Below, piece by piece: positions 23,751 through 31,839 of a stretch of DNA of 41,668 nucleotides (its first letter is position 1; each line of letters starts with the position of its first letter). The DNA is from Teichococcus wenyumeiae (GTDB lineage: Bacteria; Pseudomonadota; Alphaproteobacteria; Acetobacterales; Acetobacteraceae), in contig NZ_RFLX01000029.1 in assembly GCF_003696345.1 (NCBI RefSeq), forward strand, positions 1 to 41,668. The letters are read 5' to 3'. Both the position numbers and the translations under genes were made by a program. Under the pieces are notes generated by a model that was not told the DNA's origin, did no database searches, and worked only from the letters and a program-made list of their open reading frames with translations.

Positions 23751-25367
23751 CTAAAGGGCCTCCCCGGCGCCGGTACCTTCCCGTGGTGTCGGAATGCACC
23801 ATTCCTCTCCCCGCGGAGTGGAGACGTATTCCGGCCAGCGCAAGTCGACCGGCGGCTCGAAATCTTTAGGGAGAAGTGGTCCGACCCATTGCGTGCCGCC
23901 CACGCCGCCACCTGTACGTTCCCGGAACTCGGCCTGCGCTGCTTGCAGCGCGCCGGGCTTCGCAGCGAGATCCAGGAGGGTCAGCGCCATGGTGCGGCCA
24001 GCCACAAACATGCCCGGATCAACCGCGGCCGGCAGTCCACCCAGCGCGTTGTAAGCCCATGCTGGATAGGCATAGCCTGGCGTCGGCGGGCGCAGCCGGG
24101 GCCGAGCGGCCAGCAGCCGCACCGTTGGGCAATGCCAGGAATACTCGACATAGTCGTCAGCTGAGAGGTGCTTCTGCCAGGGCGGAAGGCCATCGCGCAG
24201 CTTCGCTTCATTCTCCTCGGGCGAGGTGAGGCGCGTAACGCCTGGGATGAACGGATCGGCCATCGGCTCCAGGCCCAACTCGCGTTGGATGGCCCGACCG
24301 AATTTCAATGCCTCCTCAGAATAGGATGGCGCGCCCACGGCCTGCAGATTGGCCCAGGTTAGCTCGGTCATTGCCGTGTTGGGCAGGCCGACCCGCGTCT
24401 TCGTCACCCATCGCACAAAGGCACCGCAGCCCGTTGTGGCCGCTACGTGCCGAGCATTGTTGGCCAGCACCTTCCAGATCTGCTCCTGAATTCCGAGCGA
24501 CGAGGATCGCCAGGAATATTGGATCTGGCTGAAGCGTGGGGTGAGATTGTCCGAGGTGGCGCCGCCGTCGCCTAGAATGAACTCGTTCAGCGTCCAGGAT
24601 CCGCTGTGCGGGAACATTGCCTCTTTTGTGTACTTTGTTGTGGTATACATCAGGCACAGCGCATCAACCGCACCCGGACAACGCGCGATGGCATGCGAGG
24701 CGTCAATCGGCATCAGGCGCGGGTCGACCCATTTCTCGGGTGCCTCAGCCTCGAAGCTGATAATGGCGCTCCAGTAGGCGCCGAAATGCGTCTCTCCAGT
24801 CACGGTGTTGCTGGGCCAGGGGTGCCAGACCACGGCGGCGTCCAGGCCATCGAAATAGCCCTTGGCGGCATGGATCGGCTTGGAGCCGCACACCTTCTCA
24901 GCCGGCTCGCCGAACAGCTTCAAGGTGCCAGAGACGCCATGCGCTTGCATCGCGGCCTTCGCCGCAAGGATGGCGGTCAGCGAGGCGGTTCCGAGAACAG
25001 AGTGCGGATCGGTATGCCCCGCGGCATAGGGATGCAGTCCTTCGCGCGGCGCCCGGTAAGGTACGACCTGCTGCGAATTACCAGGCACCGCGTCGTACTC
25101 AGAGAAGCTGGCGAGCACCGGCCCCTCCCCCTGCCCCCAGCTGGCCATGAAGGCGGTGGGCATATCACCGGAACCTTCCTCCACCACGAAGCCTTCCGCG
25201 CGCAGGATCTCCACATAGTGGGCGCGATCAGAGCGAAGGCCGCACGTAGGGCAGGTTCCGCAGGTCTGCACAGGATGGGCCGGGATGCTGATCAGATCGG
25301 GGCCGACTGCGACCTCATCCACCACCAAGCCGGGAGGCAACAAGGCACTCGGGTCGAGGTCGGGCAT
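23751..25367 (-). CDS. M20-family peptidase/amidohydrolase fused to an ISL3 zinc-finger segment
   Basis: A 538-residue chimeric frame. Residues 1 to about 49 (LLPPGLVVDEVAVGPDLISI, then CGTCPTCGLRSDRAH) are the N-terminal zinc-finger start of an ISL3 transposase. From about residue 50 (EILRAEGFVVEEGSGDMPTA) it follows an AbgB-like M20 metallo-amidohydrolase: FSEYDAVPGNSQ, GHTDPHSVLGTASL, AVVWHPWPSN, and the C-terminal SADDYVEYSWHCPTVRL. The first ~60 residues of the peptidase seem to be missing. ATG 25367 has a GGAG 9 nt upstream and is an ISL3 start. The fusion near 25220 is in frame, so a hybrid protein may be made, but activity is doubtful. Confidence 0.8.
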   Translation of the reverse strand: MPDLDPSALLPPGLVVDEVAVGPDLISIPAHPVQTCGTCPTCGLRSDRAHYVEILRAEGFVVEEGSGDMPTAFMASWGQGEGPVLASFSEYDAVPGNSQQVVPYRAPREGLHPYAAGHTDPHSVLGTASLTAILAAKAAMQAHGVSGTLKLFGEPAEKVCGSKPIHAAKGYFDGLDAAVVWHPWPSNTVTGETHFGAYWSAIISFEAEAPEKWVDPRLMPIDASHAIARCPGAVDALCLMYTTTKYTKEAMFPHSGSWTLNEFILGDGGATSDNLTPRFSQIQYSWRSSSLGIQEQIWKVLANNARHVAATTGCGAFVRWVTKTRVGLPNTAMTELTWANLQAVGAPSYSEEALKFGRAIQRELGLEPMADPFIPGVTRLTSPEENEAKLRDGLPPWQKHLSADDYVEYSWHCPTVRLLAARPRLRPPTPGYAYPAWAYNALGGLPAAVDPGMFVAGRTMALTLLDLAAKPGALQAAQAEFRERTGGGVGGTQWVGPLLPKDFEPPVDLRWPEYVSTPRGEEWCIPTPREGTGAGEAL

Positions 25368-25578
25368 CGAGGGAGTCTCCGCGGAAGCAAGCCTCCCCAG
25401 AAACGTGGAACGAGCACGCATTCAGCGACAGAGCCCAATCGGACCCCACCCTGAATAACTCATAACCTGTTGGATCCGCTTGCAGATTAGGTTGTGTGCC
25501 GGGGTCCCGGTCGGCGCCGATTGGGACCCCGCCCTCTGAGCGAAATCAGCAGAAACCTCAAAGGTATAGGAGCAGTTT
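25368..25578. other. IS debris between the chimeric gene and the IS256 fragment
   Basis: No gene is seen. Two related blocks, AATCGGACCCCACCC near 25438 and GATTGGGACCCCGCCC near 25518, and a GGGGTCACATTTGGACG block at 25583 look like transposon termini, but I cannot assign them to one element. Confidence 0.35.
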
Positions 25579-25887
25579 TCACGGGGTCACATTTGGACGT
25601 CTATTCACAGCGTCGGTGACAGCGCTGATCAGGTCCGGCGACACCTCGATGCCGTAGAGCTCGCGCAGATGGCCCACGATCGCCCGTGCGCTCATGCCGC
25701 CGGCATACAGCGAGATGACCTTGTCATCGAAGCCGGGGAAGCGCCGCGGGTACTTGGCGATCAGCTGCGGATCGCAGCTCGCCTGCCGGTCTCGCGGGAT
25801 CTCCAGGGTCAGCTTGCCGCTGTCGGTCACCACCGACTTCTGGCCATAGCCATTGCGGCTGTTGCCTTCACCACCCTCGCCAGCCAC
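25579..25887 (-). pseudogene. IS256-family transposase fragment, N-terminal part
   Basis: About 95 residues match the early part of IS256/Mutator-type transposases: GEGNSRNGYGQKSV, LTLEIPRDRQASCDPQLIAK, RRFPGFDDKVISLYAGGMSA and GHLRELYGIEVSPDLISAVT. This precedes the DDE core, so no catalytic residue is present. The left side ends at transposon-like sequence after AVNRR, and the right side meets an IstB fragment near 25887. It is a different subgroup from the IS256 fragment at 39580-39757. Confidence 0.82.
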
Positions 25888-25989
25888 GTGCTGACCATCC
25901 GCGGCGACAGTTATCGGCTGCGAGAGAAACGCCGCTCGGGGCTGCTCAAGGCAACACCCGCACCGGAACCCGCCGGGGCATCACAGTAG
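25876..25989 (+). pseudogene. IS21 IstB C-terminal fragment
   Basis: The plus-strand frame ending at 25989 reads SHVLTIRGDSYRLREKRRSG then LLKATPAPEPAGASQ. This is the tail of an IstB helper ATPase from a different IS21 subgroup than the one at 15674. Nothing upstream in this frame resembles IstB; that DNA is the IS256 fragment read antisense. Downstream, repeated GTCGCCGGTGGCCGGGTTC-type units to about 26050 fit the right end of such an IS21 element. Confidence 0.6.
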
Positions 25990-26157
25990 CGGAGGCGGCT
26001 GGGTTCTCAGTGTCGCCGGTGGCCGGGTTCCTGATGTCGCTTGATACACTCCCCCGCGCGCTATAAGGCGAACAGCGCGACGATGCCGGACAGCAGCCCC
26101 TGCACGATGATCTGCTCCGCCAGCAACCTGAGCTGGTGGCGCATCTGCGACTCGGGC

Positions 26158-26991
26158 TCAGGCCTCAAACCCGGTGTCGGTCGCTTGCGCCTCCCATGCC
26201 GCCATGTCGGCCTGAAAGGCAGCGAATTTGGCGCGAGCGCGGGCATAGGCGTCCTTGCCCAGCGGCAGGTGCAGTGGCGGCGAAGCCTCGTCGACCGCCT
26301 TTAACAGCACCGCGATCGCTTTTTGCGGATCGCCCGCCTGGCTGCCGTCGTCGTCTTCGCGATATTGGCGCGTCCAACCAGCGGTCTCGGCATAGGCCGG
26401 CAGGACGTTCGCTGCGCTGGCGATCGACCGGCCCAAGAAATCGGTACGAAACGCTCCCGGCTCGACGATGACGACCTTGATGCCGAACGGCTCCACCTCT
26501 TCGGCCAGCGCTTCGGACAGTCCTTCGACTGCGAACTTGGTTGCATTGTAGAGCCCAAATCCCATTCGACCAGTGATGCCGCCCACCGACGAGAAGTTGA
26601 CGATGCGTCCACCGCCGCTCCGGCGCAGCGCTGGCAGCACCGCGCGCGTAGTCTCAATGAGACCAAACACATTCGTCTCGAACATCGGTCGGTATTCAGC
26701 GGGCTCGCTTTCCTCGACGGCGCCGACGAAACCGAAGCCAGCATTGTTCACCAGGATGTCGAGGCCGCCGAAACGTGCTTCCACCTCCGCCGCCGCTGCC
26801 GCCGCATCTCCGGCCTTGGTCACGTCCAGCGTCATTGCGTGGGCCGCGTCCGGATAGCGCGCCACGAGGTCACGAAGGCTCTCGGGATCGCGGGCGGTGA
26901 TGATCGCCTGGTCACCGCGGGCGAGCACTGCTTCTGCAAGGATTCGGCCGAAGCCGCTTGAACAGCCTGTGATTAGCCAAGTCTTGGTCAT
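26158..26991 (-). CDS. Short-chain dehydrogenase/reductase (SDR)
   Basis: A 277-residue classical SDR. The nucleotide-binding motif is TGCSSGFGRILAEA (TGxxxGxG type), with NNAGFG further on. The catalytic set is Ser in FSSVGGITG, and Tyr/Lys in YNATKFAVEGLSEALAEE; VVIVEPGAFRTDF follows. Such enzymes oxidise or reduce alcohols and ketones with NAD(P)H. It heads a run of minus-strand genes encoding other oxidoreductases and a hydrolase, separated from the next by 121 bp. The 3' side meets IS21-type debris, but the gene is full length. Confidence 0.93.
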   Translation of the reverse strand: MTKTWLITGCSSGFGRILAEAVLARGDQAIITARDPESLRDLVARYPDAAHAMTLDVTKAGDAAAAAAEVEARFGGLDILVNNAGFGFVGAVEESEPAEYRPMFETNVFGLIETTRAVLPALRRSGGGRIVNFSSVGGITGRMGFGLYNATKFAVEGLSEALAEEVEPFGIKVVIVEPGAFRTDFLGRSIASAANVLPAYAETAGWTRQYREDDDGSQAGDPQKAIAVLLKAVDEASPPLHLPLGKDAYARARAKFAAFQADMAAWEAQATDTGFEA

Positions 26992-27112
26992 TGGTCAGGT
27001 CCTATCGATCGGGAAAAGAAAGCAGGCGGATACGAACTGCATCGAACGGCGGTGCTGTGCCACGCGTCACAGACTGCCGAAGTGCTTGATTGTTCTTCTT
27101 TCCCCGGTGGGC

Positions 27113-28126
27113 TCAGAAACCGGCGAGCACGAGCTTGCCGACCGCGCGGCCGCTTTCGGCGGTGGCGTGCAGGCGCTTGAGGTTGGCGGCGTTGATCGGC
27201 GAGTCCTGCTGCGTCATCGTCGTCCGCAGCACGCCGCGATCCAGCAGTGCGGAGACCTCCTCAAGGATCTCATGCTGCGCGATCATGTCGGGCGTTTGGA
27301 AGGCGGCGCGAGTGAACATCAGCTCCCAGGCGACGGTGATCGACTTACGCTTCAGCTTGGCAATGTCGAACTGCTCGGGATCGTCGATCAGCGCCAGATG
27401 GCCTTGGGGCGCGATGATCTTGGGGAAGAGCGGCAGGTAGCGCTCGCTTCCCGTGAGGCTCGCGACATAGTCGACCTCCGGGATGGCGATGCGGGCGAGT
27501 TCCTCGTCGAGCGGCTTGTGATGGTCGATCACATGATGTGCGCCCATCTCCTGCACCCAGGCGATCGTCTCCGGGCGTGAGGCGGTGGCGATCACGGTCA
27601 AGCCGGTTAGCTTGCGGGCGATCTGGGTCAGGATCGAGCCGACCCCACCGGCGCCGTTGATGACCAGCAAAGTGCCCTGGCTGCGTCCCTCGCCATAGGG
27701 CACGCGTAGCCGGTCGAACAGCAGCTCCCAAGCAGTGAGCGCGGTCAGCGGCATCGCCGCGGCCTCGGCCCAGCCGAGCGAGCGCGGCTTGTGTCCGACG
27801 ATCCGCTCGTCGACTGTGTGAAGCTCGGCATTGGCGCCGGGCCGGGTCATGTCGCCGGCATAGAAGACCTCGTCTCCGACCCCGAACAGGGTCACTTCGG
27901 AGCCGACCGCCGCAACCACGCCTGCGGCATCCCAGCCGAGGACCTTGGCGGCGCCTTCAGGCGGGGTCGCGCCGCCGCGAAACTTGGTGTCGGCCGGATT
28001 GACCGAGATCGCCTTCACGCGGACGATCAGGTCGCGCGGCCCCGGCTCGGGCGCAGGCAGTTCGAGATCCAGCAGCGCGTCTGCTCGGTCGATGCTGCCT
28101 GAAGTGTAATAACCGACGGCCTTCAT
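27113..28126 (-). CDS. Zinc-type alcohol dehydrogenase-like oxidoreductase (quinone oxidoreductase group)
   Basis: A 337-residue MDR-family protein of the zinc-binding alcohol dehydrogenase group often annotated as NADPH:quinone reductase. The N-terminal GroES-like domain shows VKAISVNPADTKFRGG, LGWDAAGVVAAVG and GVGDEVFYAG. The Rossmann fold has LVINGAGGVGSILTQIARKL. The four-cysteine structural zinc lobe is absent, as usual in this subgroup. ATG 28126 has GAGGAG about 8 nt upstream; a longer frame beginning at 28213 lacks similarity. Neighbouring genes on both sides are in the same orientation, so this may be part of a co-expressed redox cluster. Confidence 0.92.
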   Translation of the reverse strand: MKAVGYYTSGSIDRADALLDLELPAPEPGPRDLIVRVKAISVNPADTKFRGGATPPEGAAKVLGWDAAGVVAAVGSEVTLFGVGDEVFYAGDMTRPGANAELHTVDERIVGHKPRSLGWAEAAAMPLTALTAWELLFDRLRVPYGEGRSQGTLLVINGAGGVGSILTQIARKLTGLTVIATASRPETIAWVQEMGAHHVIDHHKPLDEELARIAIPEVDYVASLTGSERYLPLFPKIIAPQGHLALIDDPEQFDIAKLKRKSITVAWELMFTRAAFQTPDMIAQHEILEEVSALLDRGVLRTTMTQQDSPINAANLKRLHATAESGRAVGKLVLAGF

Positions 28127-28245
28127 GGAAAAGCTCCTCGTTGGATCGATGTGCTTGTGGTCGCCCACGCGGCTGCCTTGCTCCAGCACCAGCTTCGTAT
28201 GAGCACCATGCACGGGTGAATGGCGGCACGTGGTGCCGCCATAAA

Positions 28246-29019
28246 TCAGTCGACGGCAGCCTCGGCCGCGAGGATCACATCAGCCACTTCGGTCGGATGC
28301 GAGACCATCGCGCCGTGATCGCCTGCGATCCGGGTCACATGGGCGCCGATCTGCTTCGCCATCGCTTCCTGCATGGCAGGCACGATCATTTGGTCATGGG
28401 TGGTGAGCGCGAACCAGCTTGGCTTACCCTGCCAGCCGGCGTGCGTCACGGGCTGCCCAAAGGACGCGGTGTTGATCGGACCCTGCACCGCCGACATCAG
28501 CCCGCGCTCGGCCTGCGTAGCGCCCGGTGCGAAGAACTTGGCGAACCCCGTGTCACTCATGCGGGCATAGCCCTGGCCATCGACTTCGAGTGCGGAAAGA
28601 CCAAGCGCCTGCGGAAAGCCCTTGCTCATATCGGCCACGCTCTCGCCCGGCCGGTTGGCGAAGGCTGCGACATAGACCAGTGCGCGCACCTTGGGATCGT
28701 TGCCGGCCTCGGTGATCACGGTTCCGCCCCAGCTATGCCCGACGAGCACCACCGGACCGGCTACGCGATCGATCGCGCGCTGCGTCGCGGACGCGTCATC
28801 GGCAAGCGAGGTGAGCGGGATCGACACGCTGACCACCGGCACGCCCTGCTTCTGCAGGAGGGGGATCACCTTGTCCCAGCTTTCGGGGTCGCCGAACGCG
28901 CCGTGGATAAGGATGACCGTGGGCTTGGCGGGTGCGGCCCCCGTGGTCTGGGCCAGGGCGGCAGTGCTGGCGGTGAGCGCAAGGGCAGTCAGCGCAACGG
29001 TAGGTACGAGCTTCTTCAT
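28246..29019 (-). CDS. Exported alpha/beta hydrolase
   Basis: A 257-residue alpha/beta hydrolase with a signal peptide (MKKLVPTVALTALALTASTA to ALAQ). The oxyanion-side motif VILIHGAFGDPESWDKVIPL is followed by the nucleophile elbow LVGHSWGGTV. The catalytic histidine is in RIAGDHGAMVSHPTEV. It resembles the salicylate esterase-like group also found near LysR genes. I prefer ATG 29019, because AGGA lies 9 nt before it; ATG 29028 is directly adjacent to the same site. It lies 36 bp after the beta-propeller gene, which implies co-transcription. The substrate is unknown. Confidence 0.9.
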   Translation of the reverse strand: MKKLVPTVALTALALTASTAALAQTTGAAPAKPTVILIHGAFGDPESWDKVIPLLQKQGVPVVSVSIPLTSLADDASATQRAIDRVAGPVVLVGHSWGGTVITEAGNDPKVRALVYVAAFANRPGESVADMSKGFPQALGLSALEVDGQGYARMSDTGFAKFFAPGATQAERGLMSAVQGPINTASFGQPVTHAGWQGKPSWFALTTHDQMIVPAMQEAMAKQIGAHVTRIAGDHGAMVSHPTEVADVILAAEAAVD

Positions 29020-29055
29020 GATAGTCATTCCTGTCGAGATGTTGGGCCGGGGAAA

Positions 29056-30189
29056 TTAGTCGGGCAGGTCGATGCGGTAGAGCCGCACCGGCCATTCGCG
29101 CGGGCGATCGGCGCCTACGAAATTCGGCGAGCGATCCATTTGCGGGACCGGCAGCCAGAGCCGGCGGCGTTCGTCGATGAATGGAGCGTCGACCCAGTGG
29201 AGACGCGGGTCCTGAACGATGGTGGTGATCGTCCCGTCGGGCGCGCGGCGCTTGATCGCGTCGGAGCCGAGATCGCTGAAATAGAGGCTGCCGTCCGCGT
29301 CCATCGCCGTGCCGCCGACAGGCGGAAGATCGGCCCAGGGCTCGACATGCGCGGCGAGGTCGGTGGCAGTGAGCGCGGCGTCGTCGAGGTAGCGCGTCTC
29401 GATCCTCGACCACGGCCCTTCCAGCGGCGCATAATGGAGCCAGCGGCCATCAGGGCTAAGCTCAAACGGGTCGGAATGGACCCGCAGCGGCGTGCTGTCG
29501 GCAGTGCGTAGCACCTGGCCGGACAGCACAATATCTCGGTCGGCAGGTGCGGTCACCGAAAGATGGCCGTCGAGCACGCGGCGGGCAGCGCCGGTCTCGA
29601 GGTCCAGAACGATCAGCCCCGGTCGGCCCGCATCGGTGAGATAGGCGTGGCGCCCGTTAAGCCGGACATCGTCGACATAGCTGCCGGGCAGCGCGACGTG
29701 CGACGCGAAGGGATAGATGCGCACGACGCGGTCGGTGGCCAGGTCGATCTTCACCAGCTTCGCGCCGCCTGGGATCGGATCGCCGCCGAAATCCGGCGCA
29801 CCGGTATCGACCACCCACAGCGTGCCGTGGCGATCGAAATGGATCGCGTTAACGTTGACGAAGGCACGTGCCGGGTCGCTGCCGGGGCGCCAGCGGTTCG
29901 AGGCGGCATCCGGATAGGGGCGCACGGCCTCGCCGCTGACGATCCCGACGGCCGGTCCGCTGGAGCCGGTCCAGCGCGGCCCGGCCACGAACACGCGCTC
30001 ACCCGCTACGGCAACTCCGTTCCAGACCATCGAGGCGCTCTCGGCAGCGACCGTCAGCGCAGGCGCCGGAGCGGATTGCTGCGCCATGGCCGCCGCCGAG
30101 AACAGCATCGCGGCGGCGGAAGCCATCGACAGGAGGGCGCTACGGTGAGCGAAGCTTCGGCGAATCCGGGCGGGTGTCGGAAACGGCAT
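29056..30189 (-). CDS. Major royal jelly/yellow-type beta-propeller protein
   Basis: A 377-residue exported protein: a signal peptide (SALLSMASAAAMLFSAAAMA then Q) precedes an SMP-30/MRJP-type beta-propeller. Diagnostic segments are HFDRHGTLWVVDTGAPDFGG, SYVDDVRLNGRHAYLTDAG, ELSPDGRWLHYAPLEG and MDADGSLYFSDLGSDAIKR, repeated blade strands with DxDG/DG turns. Related bacterial proteins bind or convert small metabolites such as lactones or dopachrome, but the specific role here is unknown. GAGGAG lies 7 nt before ATG 30189. The gene is adjacent to the exported hydrolase, so both may process the same extracytoplasmic compound. Confidence 0.88.
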   Translation of the reverse strand: MPFPTPARIRRSFAHRSALLSMASAAAMLFSAAAMAQQSAPAPALTVAAESASMVWNGVAVAGERVFVAGPRWTGSSGPAVGIVSGEAVRPYPDAASNRWRPGSDPARAFVNVNAIHFDRHGTLWVVDTGAPDFGGDPIPGGAKLVKIDLATDRVVRIYPFASHVALPGSYVDDVRLNGRHAYLTDAGRPGLIVLDLETGAARRVLDGHLSVTAPADRDIVLSGQVLRTADSTPLRVHSDPFELSPDGRWLHYAPLEGPWSRIETRYLDDAALTATDLAAHVEPWADLPPVGGTAMDADGSLYFSDLGSDAIKRRAPDGTITTIVQDPRLHWVDAPFIDERRRLWLPVPQMDRSPNFVGADRPREWPVRLYRIDLPD

Positions 30190-30266
30190 GATCGGGCTCC
30201 TCGTCTGACGGGAGCAAAGATCGTCGCTTCAATTTCGATCGGCCACGGCCAACATGGCATGACCGT

Positions 30267-30282
30267 CATTCAATTCTGAATG
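30267..30282. promoter_or_regulatory. Palindromic operator candidate upstream of the beta-propeller gene
   Basis: CATTCA-ATTC-TGAATG is a perfect 6-bp inverted repeat with a 4-bp spacer. It lies about 78 bp before the 30189 start and just after the LysR stop, an AT-rich spot in GC-rich DNA. It is a plausible LysR operator, but the regulator is not proven. Confidence 0.4.
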
Positions 30283-30296
30283 CATAATCGGGACGG

Positions 30297-31181
30297 CTAG
30301 AGCGGGTCGCTGACGGCCTCGGACAGATGATCCACAAGCGCGCGCAGCCGCCGCAGCCGCTTCAGGTCGGTGTGGTAGCCCAGCCAGATTTCCCGCCCGG
30401 GCAAAGGCTCGTCCACTTCAAGGCGAGTCAAGCCGAGCTGCTGTCCCATAAGGCTCGGCAGCACCGCCAGTCCGGCCCCGCGGGCGCAGGCGGTCGCCTG
30501 CACCTCACGACTGTTGCTGCGGACAGCGAAGCGCGCCCGCGGAAAGCGCCGACGCAGCCAAGCAACGTCGGCCAGCGCGTCGAACTGCGTATCCATGCCC
30601 ACCAACGCATGTCCGTCACCGTCGTCTGCCGCTTCGGGCGCGCCGCGCTCCGCCAGATAGGCGGGCGAGGCGAAGAGATCGTAACCGATATGCGTGAAGC
30701 GCCGCTGGACAACATCCGGCGCGTCGAAGGGCAGCAAGCGGAACACCAGGTCCGCCTCCCGCCGGTCGAGGCTGAGCAGGCGGAAGTCGGCGACGATCTC
30801 GATCGTGACCAACGGATGCAGGAGGCTGAAGGCGGCAGTGGCCGGCGCCAGCACAAGATTGGCGAACCAGTCGGACGAGGAGATGCGGAGTTGGCCCTGT
30901 AACTCGCCGTCATTGCCGGCGAACTGCCGCTGCAGCGCGAGCGCTTCCTCCTCCATGCGCTCGGCATGCCGGAGCATGGCTTCGCCCTCGTCCGTCAGGC
31001 GAAAGCCGGTGGGCGTCCGCTGGAACAGGGCGCAACCGCATACCTCCTCGAGCGATCGGAGCCGCCGCCCGGCGGTGGGCTGGCTGAGGCGGAGTTGCGG
31101 CGCAGCGGCGGTGAGCGTGCCTGCGCGTGCGATCGCGAGGAAGAGGCGCAGGTCGTCCCAGTCCAGGCGTGCATGGTTCAT
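30297..31181 (-). CDS. LysR-family transcriptional regulator
   Basis: A 294-residue LysR protein. The helix-turn-helix is WDDLRLFLAIARAGTLTAAA and LSQPTAGRRLRSLEE, with CALFQRTPTGFRLTDEGEAM completing the DNA-binding domain. The ligand domain follows, with a GAGLAVLPSLMG block. ATG 31181 matches the family N-terminus MNHARLDWDDL; an upstream extension to 31331 has no similarity. It is divergent from the cupin gene at 31286 and upstream of the minus-strand hydrolase and propeller genes, so it may control either set. The 104-bp spacer to the cupin gene is the likely operator region. Confidence 0.93.
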   Translation of the reverse strand: MNHARLDWDDLRLFLAIARAGTLTAAAPQLRLSQPTAGRRLRSLEEVCGCALFQRTPTGFRLTDEGEAMLRHAERMEEEALALQRQFAGNDGELQGQLRISSSDWFANLVLAPATAAFSLLHPLVTIEIVADFRLLSLDRREADLVFRLLPFDAPDVVQRRFTHIGYDLFASPAYLAERGAPEAADDGDGHALVGMDTQFDALADVAWLRRRFPRARFAVRSNSREVQATACARGAGLAVLPSLMGQQLGLTRLEVDEPLPGREIWLGYHTDLKRLRRLRALVDHLSEAVSDPL

Positions 31182-31285
31182 GCGCTGATGAATAGCATCC
31201 GTGCGAAACTGGCGGTAGCTAATCATAGGTGAAGCGCTGAGATTCTTCGCAGCTGGAGAGGTCCTCCGGATCCGTGGAGAAGCCG

Positions 31286-31798
31286 ATGCGAAATCGATTG
31301 CTCGCCCTTTTACCGATCGCCCTCGCGGCATGTTCGGCAGCGCCCGCCTTCGCGCAGCTTGCGCCGGCCCAATCCACCCCGCCGGCGGTCACGCCTGCGC
31401 CGGGCCGGGGCGTCATCCCCAGCGTCAGCGCCCATAATGCGGCCGCGCCGATGCTCTACGATGTCGGTGCGCAGCCGATCGAGCAGGTGTCGCCGCTGAT
31501 CCAGCGGCAATATCTCAGTGGGAGTCAGTCGACGATCGTCAAATGGACGGTGGAGGCCGGCGCGGTCTTTCCGCTCCACCACCACGCCAACGAGCAGATC
31601 ACCTGGATCACCCAAGGCCGGTGCGAAGTCTTCTCGCAGGAGAACAGATATGTGCTCACCGCCGGCTCGGTGCTGATCATCCCGCCGAACGTGCCGCACG
31701 AGTTCCGCTGCACCGAAGACAGCATCGATATCGATTTCTTCGCCCCCGCCCGACAGGACTGGGCGGACGGCGCGCCCTCCGTCGCGGCTAGGCCGTGA
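31286..31798 (+). CDS. Exported cupin-domain protein, possible lipoprotein
   Basis: A 170-residue protein with an N-terminal hydrophobic signal (MRNRLLALLPIALAACSAAP) containing an LAAC lipobox-like site, so lipid attachment at Cys20 is possible; cleavage after AFA is the alternative. The cupin domain shows FPLHHHANEQITWITQGR (metal-binding histidines) and VLIIPPNVPHEFRC. The role may be a small-molecule dioxygenase or isomerase, or just ligand binding. The ATG is preceded by GGAG 6 nt upstream. It is divergent from LysR and followed 41 bp later by an NADPH oxidoreductase gene, implying a shared transcript. Confidence 0.88.
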   Translation: MRNRLLALLPIALAACSAAPAFAQLAPAQSTPPAVTPAPGRGVIPSVSAHNAAAPMLYDVGAQPIEQVSPLIQRQYLSGSQSTIVKWTVEAGAVFPLHHHANEQITWITQGRCEVFSQENRYVLTAGSVLIIPPNVPHEFRCTEDSIDIDFFAPARQDWADGAPSVAARP

Positions 31799-31839
31799 CT
31801 CGCCCCCTTCACCATGACCCATCCAAGGAGAAAAATAGT

